From Microbacterium sp. (GTDB taxonomy: Bacteria > Actinomycetota > Actinomycetes > Actinomycetales > Microbacteriaceae), in the NCBI RefSeq assembly GCF_003248605.1, contig NZ_QFPF01000144.1:1-5060 (forward strand): DNA of 5,060 nucleotides, given 5' to 3'. Every line of letters starts with the position of its first letter. The stretch's first letter is position 1. Positions 1 through 5,060 of the stretch are shown piece after piece. The notes beneath the pieces were generated by a model. It worked only from the letters and a program-made list of their open reading frames with translations. It searched no databases and was not told where the DNA came from. Position numbers and translations under genes: made by a program.

Positions 1-974
1 GACACCACATCCCCGCACTCAACCGCGACCCGCGAGCAGCAGTCGCCGTGGTGGTGGACGCAGACCCGGTTCGGCGAACCCTCGTGACCGACACGTTCCA
101 CCTCCCGACGGCCGACGACTTCCACGACGCGATCTCGACCCAACACCTCGACGGGCTCCTCATCGCGACACCGCACTCCGCGCATGCACCCCTCGCCGTG
201 GCCGCGCTGCGCGCCGGCATCCCCGTCCTGGTGGAGAAGCCGCTCACGCTCAGCAGCGGAGATGCACAGATCCTGGCTGACCTCGTCGACCGCACAGGCG
301 TCCCGCTGATGGTCGGCTACACCGCCCAATTCACAGAGGCCGCAAGGCTCGCATGCGAGTGGGTCCAGCACGAGATCGGGGCGCTCCACCAGGTGATCGT
401 CGAATTCTCCTCACGCGCGGGTGCCCGCTACTCACAGACAGATCCGGCCGATGCCTCCAGCGCCTACTCGGCCGCGAACGGCAGTGGTCAAGCCACCACC
501 CAGCTCAGCCATGCGTTCGGGGCGATCACATCCGCGACGGACCGCGCCTTCACAGAAGTCGCCGCTTTCACCGCGAACCGCGGCGCAGCAGTCGACATCG
601 ACGATGTCGTCGCCTTCCGCCTCGAAGGTGGCGCCACAGGTACTGCCGCTTCCACCGGTACATTGCCGGCCGGACTGCCGATGCGCCATCAGGTGCGGTA
701 CATCGGTGCGGAAGGCATCGTCGAACACGACCTCCTCTGGTCAACGGCCCGCATGGACGGACTCGACGGCCGCATCCGCGCCCACAGGCCAACCCACATC
801 GAACCGCCCTACGCTGCCGCCGCACCAGTGACGGCATTCCTCTCACTACTCGAAGGCGCCGGCGGCAACCCCGCACCGGTCCGACCTGCCGCTGCGGCCG
901 TGGCCGCGATCGAAGCCCTCCTCCGCTCCGCACATACCGGGCGGGCAGAACCCGTCCCCACGATCACTCACTGA
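1..974 (+). CDS. Gfo/Idh/MocA family NAD(P)-dependent oxidoreductase (5' partial)
   Basis: Dehydrogenase of the Gfo/Idh/MocA superfamily, cytoplasmic enzymes that oxidise or reduce sugars, polyols and related compounds with NAD(P). The frame is open from base 3 to the TGA at 972-974, giving 323 visible residues, and it begins inside the Rossmann fold (HHIPALNRDP, then a strand AVVVDADP with the acidic residue typical of nucleotide ribose binding). The real start and the glycine-rich loop are therefore upstream; a GTG at 48 is internal. The hallmark EKP motif is seen as LVEKPLT (Lys codon 237-239), preceded by IATPHSAHAPLAVAALRAG and followed by VGYTAQF. The C-terminal substrate domain contains GSGQATTQLSHAFG, with a His (codon 510-512) where many relatives carry the catalytic histidine. 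Visible size fits the C-terminal nine tenths of a 340-370 residue family member. It is first of three co-directional genes; the next start is 22 nt downstream. The substrate cannot be read from the sequence. Confidence 0.92.
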   Translation, partial: HHIPALNRDPRAAVAVVVDADPVRRTLVTDTFHLPTADDFHDAISTQHLDGLLIATPHSAHAPLAVAALRAGIPVLVEKPLTLSSGDAQILADLVDRTGVPLMVGYTAQFTEAARLACEWVQHEIGALHQVIVEFSSRAGARYSQTDPADASSAYSAANGSGQATTQLSHAFGAITSATDRAFTEVAAFTANRGAAVDIDDVVAFRLEGGATGTAASTGTLPAGLPMRHQVRYIGAEGIVEHDLLWSTARMDGLDGRIRAHRPTHIEPPYAAAAPVTAFLSLLEGAGGNPAPVRPAAAAVAAIEALLRSAHTGRAEPVPTITH

Positions 975-986
975 CCGACTCCACTT

Positions 987-993
987 GGAAGGA
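987..993 (+). promoter_or_regulatory. Ribosome binding site of the FAH-family gene
   Basis: GGAAGGA lies 3 nt before the ATG at 997, a slightly short spacing. It decides the start: the in-frame TTG at 985 lies just before and partly inside this site and has no Shine-Dalgarno of its own. The protein from 997 (MQLLRLGPLG) also has the usual N-terminus of the family. Confidence 0.6.
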
Positions 994-996
994 CCC

Positions 997-1842
997 ATGC
1001 AACTGCTCCGACTTGGCCCGCTGGGCCACGAGATCCCCGCCGTCCGCGACAACCAAGGAGCCACCCGCGACCTTCGCCCGCTCACCGAGGACGTCGACGG
1101 CCCTTTCCTGTCCTCGGACGGCATCGCGCGCACGCGTGCCGACATCGACAAGCTTCCCCTTCTCGACGCCGAGGGGCTCCGCGTAGGCGCACCGATCGCC
1201 CGTCCCACCGCCGTGATCTGCATCGGGCAGAACTACGCCGCCCACGCCGCAGAATCCGGCGACGCCCCACCCGAGATCCCCATCGTCTTCTTCAAACACC
1301 CCAACACGGTCGTCGGCCCCGACGACGAGCTGCCCTTCCCGCCGGGCGCAACCCAGCTCGACTGGGAAGTCGAACTCGGGGTAGTCATCTCCAAAGCCGC
1401 ACATCGTCTCGGAGCGCCCTCCGAATCCGCTGACCACATCGCAGGCTTCGTGGTCAGTCACGACGTCAGCGAGCGGCGCTGGCAGGTGGCGGAGTCGGGT
1501 GGCCAGTGGTCCAAGGGCAAGAGCGGCCCCTCCTTCAACCCGCTCGGCCCCGCGCTCGTACCCCTCGAGGACATCACCTCGCCCGACGCGCTCCATCTGT
1601 GGTCCCGAGTCAACGGCGAGGCACGCCAGGACTCCAACACCAGCGACCTGATCTTCGATGTGCCCACGTTGATCTGGCACCTCTCCCAGTACATGGCGCT
1701 CGAGCCCGGCGACCTGATCAACACAGGAACACCGCAGGGCGTGGCGCTCTCGGGTCGCTTCCCCTACCTGACCCCCGGCGACATCATCGAACTGGGCATC
1801 GACCAACTCGGATCCCAACGACAGCTCGTCGTCTCGGAATAG
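997..1842 (+). CDS. Fumarylacetoacetate hydrolase (FAH) family protein
   Basis: 281-residue cytoplasmic enzyme of the FAH fold, a divalent-metal family that hydrolyses or decarboxylates diketo acids (acylpyruvases, fumarylpyruvate and 2,4-diketo-3-deoxy-sugar-acid hydrolases). Visible family marks, in order: a variable N-terminal lid domain of about 70 residues; GQNYAAHAAE (N79, H83), the loop with a conserved histidine; the metal-ligand cluster D122-W-E124-V-E126; SHDVSERRWQ (D156, probable third metal ligand); KGKSGPSFNPLGP (K173, K175), matching the conserved lysine and the Gly-Pro loop; NGE plus a helix LIWHLSQYM; and NTGTPQGVA (T243-G-T-P), the C-terminal substrate-loop signature. Length is normal for the short FAH subgroup (about 280-290 residues), which includes L-fuconate-pathway 2,4-diketo-3-deoxy-L-fuconate hydrolases. 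That specific role is only an inference from sugar-related neighbours. It starts 22 nt after the oxidoreductase stop and ends 8 nt before the next gene, so it is co-transcribed. Confidence 0.93.
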   Translation: MQLLRLGPLGHEIPAVRDNQGATRDLRPLTEDVDGPFLSSDGIARTRADIDKLPLLDAEGLRVGAPIARPTAVICIGQNYAAHAAESGDAPPEIPIVFFKHPNTVVGPDDELPFPPGATQLDWEVELGVVISKAAHRLGAPSESADHIAGFVVSHDVSERRWQVAESGGQWSKGKSGPSFNPLGPALVPLEDITSPDALHLWSRVNGEARQDSNTSDLIFDVPTLIWHLSQYMALEPGDLINTGTPQGVALSGRFPYLTPGDIIELGIDQLGSQRQLVVSE

Positions 1843-1850
1843 CCACGGTC

Positions 1851-3029
1851 GTGGGCGGCTCTGCGGGCTCGAGGTGGACCTACGAGACTTCGGACCTGGT
1901 CGGGTTCCTCCAAGGCGCGATCGACCTCGAAGTCGGTCCCGATAGCGTCGCGCCGCTGCGCGTGCCAGCTGAGCGGTTGCGGCAGATGCGCGACGCGACG
2001 CTGGATCGGGTCGCCCGCTCAACCTCTGCTGTGAGACTCGAGTTCAACACGACTGCCAGTTGGATCGAACTCGACGTCTCCGTCGCACGATTCGTGCCGG
2101 AACGTCTGATGCCGAACGGTCGCCCCGCGGTCTTCGCCCTCGTCTCAGATGACGTCAGCATCGAACTGTTGTCGAAGCGAGAGGCGGTCGCGAGCATCGC
2201 GTTCGACGGCGCTGTCAGCCACTCGGCTGGGGCCAGGGAGATGCTGCGCTGGGAGTTTGAACGGAGGCCGCAGACTCGGACGGTCGAGGTCTGGTTGCCG
2301 ACAGCTGCGGCGGTCCACTTGCACGTGTTGCGTAGCGACAAACCTGTGAAGCCAGCCGACCGAAAGCGCCTTCGCTGGGTACACCACGGCAGCTCCATCA
2401 GCCACGGAGCAGATCAGCGCTCCCCGCTCGCGACCTGGCCGGCCGTTGTCGCCCGTGAACGAGCGTGGGATCTAACCAACCTCGGGCTCGGCGGGCACGC
2501 GCATGCGGACGGGTTCACCGCGCGAGCGATCCGCGACCAGCCAGCCGACATCATCACCGTGAAGATCGGTATCAACGTCGTCAACGGGGACACCATGCGC
2601 GAGCGCACGTTCCGCTCGGCTCTACACTCCTTTCTCGACACCGTCCGCGAAGGCCACCCCGAGACCCCGCTTCTGGTCATCGGGCCGATCTCATGCCCCA
2701 TGCACGAGGACACACACGGACCTACCGTCCAGGAATCGGACGGTACCCTCCATGCGCACGGCGAGAACGCACCGGCGGCAGGAAAGCTCACGCTCATCCA
2801 GGCACGCGAGATCGCTCGCGAAGTCGTCGCCGACCGGCTCGCCGACCAGAATCTCCAGTACATGGATGGTAGACGCCTACTCGGAGAGGCGGACGCACAC
2901 CTCCTCTACGACAGCCTCCATCCGGACGAAGAAGGTCACGCGCTCATCGCCGACAGGTTCCTGCAGGCCGTGGACGTCACGACGGTGGACGGGCGCACGA
3001 AACTCGAGCTGGTAAAGGAGGATCCGTGA
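1851..3029 (+). CDS. SGNH/GDSL-type hydrolase (intracellular esterase)
   Basis: 392-residue serine esterase of the SGNH superfamily. The first 165 residues or so form a beta-rich, hydrophobic-alternating domain (for example WIELDVSVARF, TVEVWLP) resembling the N-terminal accessory domain of GDSL_3-type lipases. The catalytic domain follows with all four blocks: HHGSSISHGAD (block I, G180-S-S-I; nucleophile probably S182 in the GDSL position), NLGLGGHAHAD (block II glycine, G214/G215), KIGINVVNG (block III, N242), and DSLHPDEEGH (block V, D354 and H357 completing the triad). There is no signal peptide or membrane segment, so it should act in the cytoplasm, probably deacylating an imported sugar derivative (inference). 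The start is the GTG at 1851, 8 nt after the FAH stop; the frame is open further upstream, but that part lies inside the FAH gene and reads as arginine/proline-rich shadow. Its own Shine-Dalgarno is weak (GGAAT at 1836-1840), which suggests translational coupling. Confidence 0.9.
   Translation: MGGSAGSRWTYETSDLVGFLQGAIDLEVGPDSVAPLRVPAERLRQMRDATLDRVARSTSAVRLEFNTTASWIELDVSVARFVPERLMPNGRPAVFALVSDDVSIELLSKREAVASIAFDGAVSHSAGAREMLRWEFERRPQTRTVEVWLPTAAAVHLHVLRSDKPVKPADRKRLRWVHHGSSISHGADQRSPLATWPAVVARERAWDLTNLGLGGHAHADGFTARAIRDQPADIITVKIGINVVNGDTMRERTFRSALHSFLDTVREGHPETPLLVIGPISCPMHEDTHGPTVQESDGTLHAHGENAPAAGKLTLIQAREIAREVVADRLADQNLQYMDGRRLLGEADAHLLYDSLHPDEEGHALIADRFLQAVDVTTVDGRTKLELVKEDP
3014..3022 (+). 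promoter_or_regulatory. Strong Shine-Dalgarno for an aborted downstream gene
   Basis: AAAGGAGGA, nearly perfect for the 16S anti-Shine-Dalgarno, lies 3 nt before a GTG at 3026 that overlaps the esterase stop (GTGA, 3026-3029). This arrangement normally marks a translationally coupled next operon gene. Here the GTG frame runs only to the TGA at 3140-3142 (38 codons, [14 protein letters not shown]...), so the announced gene appears lost or frame-broken soon after its start. Confidence 0.55.
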
Positions 3030-3114
3030 AGCACTTGATATCCCGGCACCCGAGGCGCACTGGAGGGGTGGACCGAACCGAGAGACGCCGTTCTTCACCG
3101 GTTGCACGGGATGA
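3026..3114 (+). pseudogene. Remnant between esterase and FGE fragment (broken gene pieces)
   Basis: Short stretch with no intact gene. From the coupled GTG at 3026 the frame gives an arginine-rich 38-residue peptide that does not look like a real protein. In the neighbouring frame, open from 3016 with no start codon, bases 3028-3111 read [15 protein letters not shown] and go on to end in TPFFTGCTG at a TGA (3112-3114). That composition is more protein-like, with somewhat better G/C at third positions. Its stop overlaps an ATG (3111) in frame with the FGE fragment, as if it were the C-terminal tail of a gene that used to precede FGE. I do not recognise the tail. The likeliest explanation is that two unrelated gene ends were joined at about 3030-3040, or that a frameshift broke one gene. 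A chance open frame is also possible at this length. Confidence 0.3.
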
Positions 3115-3155
3115 CGACGCTCGAGTCGCATTGTGGAGATGACGGCGGCAGATCA

Positions 3156-3794
3156 ATGAGCGACGACGACGAATGCGGGCCCGGATGCGCGTGCAGTGCA
3201 CCGGGGCGATCGGCACTTCTTACGATCGGCGGCACTCCGCCGGGCGCGGTCAAGCTTGACCGCGCGTTGTCGGGCCACGCGATCGAGCAGGTTCACGTAC
3301 CGGCCGGATGGTTCACGGTGGGCGACTCGTCGGGCGACCGAAACGCCGCCGATGGGGAATGGCCGCCGCTCCATGAGGTGCAGCTCAACGCCTTCGACAT
3401 CGATGCGACGACGGTCACCAATGCGGACTTCGCGTGCTTCGTCGACGCCACCGACTACGCAACCGAGGCGGAAACGTTCGGGTTCTCCGCTGTGTTCCAC
3501 CTTGCGCTCGCTACACCCCGCGAGGACATAGTGGGCCAACCTCCGGGCACCCCGTGGTGGTTCGGGGTCCGCGGAGCCGACTGGCGGCATCCGGGGGGCC
3601 GAGACTCCTCGATCAATGGCCTTGGCGACCACCCGGTCGTTCACGTGAGTTGGAAGGACGCGATGGCCTACTGCGCCTGGGCCAGCCGTCGCCTCCCCAC
3701 GGAGGCGGAGTGGGAGTACGCCGCGCGAGGCGGTCTTGAGGGCGCCAAGTATCCATGGGGCATGAAGGATCACGTGATGAGTTCACCGTGCTAG
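3156..3794 (+). pseudogene. Truncated formylglycine-generating enzyme (FGE/SUMF1 family)
   Basis: FGE oxidises a cysteine in a CxPxR motif of type I sulfatases to the formylglycine they need. The first 202 codons after ATG 3156 are clearly of this family: a Cys-rich N-terminus ([13 protein letters not shown]), then [102 protein letters not shown] and YPWG. Intact bacterial FGEs run to about 290-320 residues. Everything after YPWG (ending at 3761) is missing, including the Asn-Val-Trp-Glu-Trp region and the late GGSYxCxxxxC segment with the two copper-binding catalytic cysteines. Instead the frame adds ten unrelated residues ([10 protein letters not shown]) and stops at the TAG 3792-3794. It cannot be an active FGE. 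The start at 3156 gives an FGE-like N-terminus; ATG 3111 and TTG 3102 are in-frame alternatives, and none has a good Shine-Dalgarno. No sulfatase gene is visible nearby. Confidence 0.85.
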
Positions 3795-4135
3795 ACGCCG
3801 TACTGACCGCGCTGGGCAACTCGGTAAGGCGCGAAATGCTCGTGCTGCTGCTCGAGGCACACGGGGCGGGGCAAGACGATCTGAGCGTCGGCGCAGTTGC
3901 CCGAGCTTTGGACATCGACCGGTTTTCGGCATCTCGACACCTGAATGTTCTGACCGAATGTGAACTGGTCTGCGCAGCGAGGCGGTCGACGGCGCGAGTT
4001 CATCGCGTCAACTTGGTCGCTCTGGCAGAGCTCGATGACTGGTTGTATCCCTTCCTGCATGCGCTTGATACCCAGATCATCGAAGGTGGCTCGCCGGCGG
4101 ACGAAGGTCCTCGACAGCCGGTGGAGCATGCATGA
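3788..4135 (+). CDS. ArsR-type winged helix-turn-helix transcriptional regulator
   Basis: Small DNA-binding repressor of the ArsR/winged-helix type, 115 residues from GTG 3788 (126 from ATG 3755). Seen in order: [19 protein letters not shown] (helix 1-2, the usual opening of ArsR proteins), [24 protein letters not shown] (helix-turn-helix, recognition helix about [11 protein letters not shown]), then the wing [18 protein letters not shown] and a C-terminal dimerisation helix [15 protein letters not shown]. The classical CxCxxC metal site of helix 3 is absent; two cysteines spaced Cx3C lie just after the recognition helix, so the inducer is unknown. ATG 3755 falls within the FGE remnant (it is read out of Pro-Trp codons) and is probably not authentic. 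GTG 3788 overlaps the TAG at 3792-3794 that ends the FGE remnant, so it could be reached by coupled reinitiation. A better ATG at 3777 with AAGGA 7 nt upstream is in the wrong frame by one base. Its stop overlaps a downstream ATG (ATGA, 4132-4135). Confidence 0.78.
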   Translation: MLDAVLTALGNSVRREMLVLLLEAHGAGQDDLSVGAVARALDIDRFSASRHLNVLTECELVCAARRSTARVHRVNLVALAELDDWLYPFLHALDTQIIEGGSPADEGPRQPVEHA

Positions 4136-4260
4136 CTGATCGAAAGCCTGAAGGCCCTCCCGTTGCAGCAGACACGACAGCGGTGCACGTCGTATCGAAG
4201 TATGAACCGCAGGAGGAGAACCCGATGCTCGAACGCCCGGGAGCCCGGTCAAGTCCCGTG
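4132..4260 (+). pseudogene. 5' fragment of an unidentified gene cut by the IS256 element
   Basis: A frame opens at ATG 4132, overlapping the regulator stop as ATGA, and reads [14 protein letters not shown] onward without recognisable domains. In the same frame an ATG at 4225 is preceded by AGGAGGAG (4211-4218) with 6 nt spacing, the strongest start signal in this half of the window, giving MLERPGARSS. The stretch 4136-4224 has looser third-position G/C, so it may instead be a leader or promoter region with the true start at 4225. Either way the frame runs into the 3' end of the IS element and stops at 4312-4314 inside it, so only a handful of native codons remain. The product cannot be identified. 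An ArsR-type gene followed by its target gene is a common arrangement, so this could have been the regulated gene (inference). Confidence 0.35.
4211..4218 (+). promoter_or_regulatory. Strong ribosome binding site before ATG 4225
   Basis: AGGAGGAG followed by 6 nt and ATG 4225 is close to ideal for a GC-rich Gram-positive bacterium. It marks a genuine gene start just upstream of the IS junction. It is in frame with the earlier ATG 4132. Confidence 0.55.
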
Positions 4261-5060
4261 GTGTGGTGTCACTCCGGTCGTTTCCTGAGGGGTGATGGTC
4301 AGGCGGTGAGGTAGAGCTCGGGGCGGGCGGGTTCGGTGTGCTCGTTGAGGATATGGACGAGTTTGCGCATCGAGATGTCGGAGAAGTAGCGGCGTTCGCC
4401 GTAGCTCCATTCCTCGTGCTGCTCTTGCAGGACGGCGCCGATCAGCCGAGTCACGGAGTCGCGGTCGGGGAAGATCTGCACGACGTCGGCGCGGCGTTTG
4501 ATCTCGCGGTTGAGCCGTTCGATCGGGTTGTTCGACCAGACCTTCTGCCAATGCTCGCGCGGCAGTGGTGCGAACCCAGTGAGGTCGGGTTCGGCGGCCT
4601 CGAGCATGGCCGCGATTTCGGGGAACGAGGCGCGCAGGCTGTCGGTGACGGCCTGGTACTGGGCGAGCACGGCCTCCGAGGTGGTCTGCGCGAAGATCGT
4701 CGAGATCAGCGCATTGACGGGCTTGGAACGCGCGGATCCGACCTTCTGGGTGACGTTGCGTGCGAAATGAACCCGGCATCTTTGCCATCCGGATCCGGGC
4801 AGGATCGCCTTGACCGCCGCTTTCAGGCCGGCGTGCGCGTCGGAGGTGACCAGCGCGACGCCGAGCGGATCGGCGTCGGTGGCGACCTTCAGCCCGCGGT
4901 CGCGCAGACCGCGGAGGAACTCGGTCCAGAAGTCCGTAGTCTCCGCGTCACCCAGCGCCATCCCGAGGATCTCCCGGCGGCCGTCGCCGCTGACGCCGGT
5001 GGCCACGACGAGGGCTTGGGAGACGACACGGCCGCGGTGGCGCACGTCGAGGTAGGTGGC
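4250..5060 (-). mobile_element. IS256 (mutator) family insertion sequence, 3' part
   Basis: The end of an IS256-family element, identified by its transposase. The element runs beyond the right edge of the window, so the other terminal repeat cannot be compared. The left boundary is estimated at 4235-4270: IS256-type elements leave a few dozen bases between the transposase stop (4299) and the end of the inverted repeat. The candidate terminal region contains GGTGTGGTGTCACTCCGG (4260-4277). The flanking target duplication (usually 8-9 bp) cannot be determined here. Confidence 0.75.
4299..5060 (-). CDS. IS256 family DDE transposase (C-terminal 253 residues, 5' partial)
   Basis: Cut-and-paste or copy-out transposase of the IS256/mutator family. 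The minus-strand frame is open from the window edge to its TGA (4299-4301); a GTG at 5043-5045 is internal, because ATYLDVRHRGRV, the family segment around the first catalytic Asp, precedes and includes it. That Asp would be the codon just past the window edge. Second catalytic Asp: VTSDAHAGLKAA (codon 4839-4841). The CxxH element is in WQRCRVHFARN. Catalytic Glu is in NNPIERLNREIKRR (Glu codon 4518-4520, 107 residues after the Asp, close to the spacing known for IS256). The end GERRYFSDISMRKL...ELYLTA is the usual C-terminus. The visible part has no frameshift or stop, so the element may be active. About 150 N-terminal residues (DNA-binding region) are missing from the window. Confidence 0.93.
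   Translation of the reverse strand, partial: ATYLDVRHRGRVVSQALVVATGVSGDGRREILGMALGDAETTDFWTEFLRGLRDRGLKVATDADPLGVALVTSDAHAGLKAAVKAILPGSGWQRCRVHFARNVTQKVGSARSKPVNALISTIFAQTTSEAVLAQYQAVTDSLRASFPEIAAMLEAAEPDLTGFAPLPREHWQKVWSNNPIERLNREIKRRADVVQIFPDRDSVTRLIGAVLQEQHEEWSYGERRYFSDISMRKLVHILNEHTEPARPELYLTA

Noticed and set aside
353..1186. 277-codon plus-strand frame overlapping the oxidoreductase and FAH genes
   Set aside because: Extremely arginine-rich frame-shifted shadow of two well-supported genes.
1506..1850. Upstream extension of the esterase frame
   Set aside because: Open by chance inside the FAH gene; it reads arginine/proline/histidine-rich and is unlike the esterase. The GTG at 1851 follows the FAH stop.
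964..2022. 352-codon open frame on the minus strand
   Set aside because: It lies opposite the FAH gene, whose family motifs are unmistakable, and has a composition expected from antisense of GC-rich coding DNA; no recognisable motif.
4160..4210. Possible promoter before ATG 4225 (TTGCAG and TATCGA boxes)
   Set aside because: The spacing is about 24 nt rather than 16-18, and no matching inverted repeat for an ArsR operator was seen.
4232..4252. GC-rich CCCGGGAGCCCGG as a terminator stem
   Set aside because: Loop geometry is poor and no T run follows; more likely part of coding sequence or the IS flank.
4249..4788. 179-codon minus-strand frame within the IS
   Set aside because: Shifted shadow of the transposase frame, which holds the catalytic DDE-type motifs.

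Overview
The window is GC-rich, densely coding DNA with strong G/C preference at third codon positions, Shine-Dalgarno-led ATG and GTG starts, and gene families common in high-GC Gram-positive bacteria (Actinomycetota). I cannot name the genus. It has a catabolic operon on the left, a block of broken genes in the middle, and the end of an insertion sequence on the right.

Left (1-3029, + strand): three tightly packed genes, read as one transcription unit. They encode a Gfo/Idh/MocA-family NAD(P)-dependent oxidoreductase (5' end outside the window), a fumarylacetoacetate hydrolase (FAH) family enzyme, and an intracellular SGNH/GDSL-type esterase with an N-terminal beta-rich domain. Gaps are 22 and 8 nt. 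This set fits catabolism of a sugar or sugar acid, possibly esterified: the esterase would remove an acyl group, the oxidoreductase would oxidise a polyol or sugar carbon, and the FAH enzyme would hydrolyse or otherwise process a diketo-acid intermediate. The substrate is not determined by the sequence.

Middle (3014-4260, + strand): a mosaic of damaged genes. A near-perfect Shine-Dalgarno and a GTG overlapping the esterase stop announce a further operon gene, but its frame closes after 38 codons. Next comes the N-terminal two thirds of a formylglycine-generating enzyme (FGE, sulfatase activator). It is cut right after a Tyr-Pro-Trp-Gly motif and lacks the catalytic cysteine region. Directly joined to it is a small ArsR-type winged-helix regulator whose start is ambiguous. 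An ATGA overlap then leads to another reading frame, containing a start with a very strong ribosome binding site, which is cut off by the insertion sequence.

Right (about 4250-5060, - strand): the 3' part of an IS256 (mutator) family element, with the C-terminal 253 residues of its DDE transposase and one IS end. The transposase N-terminus and the other IS end lie outside the window.

I found no RNA genes, CRISPR arrays, convincing intrinsic terminators or clear promoters. The most notable feature is the chain of junctions (about 3030-3040, about 3761, about 4240-4265), which suggests serial deletion or rearrangement next to an IS256 element. I see no convincing new biological system.
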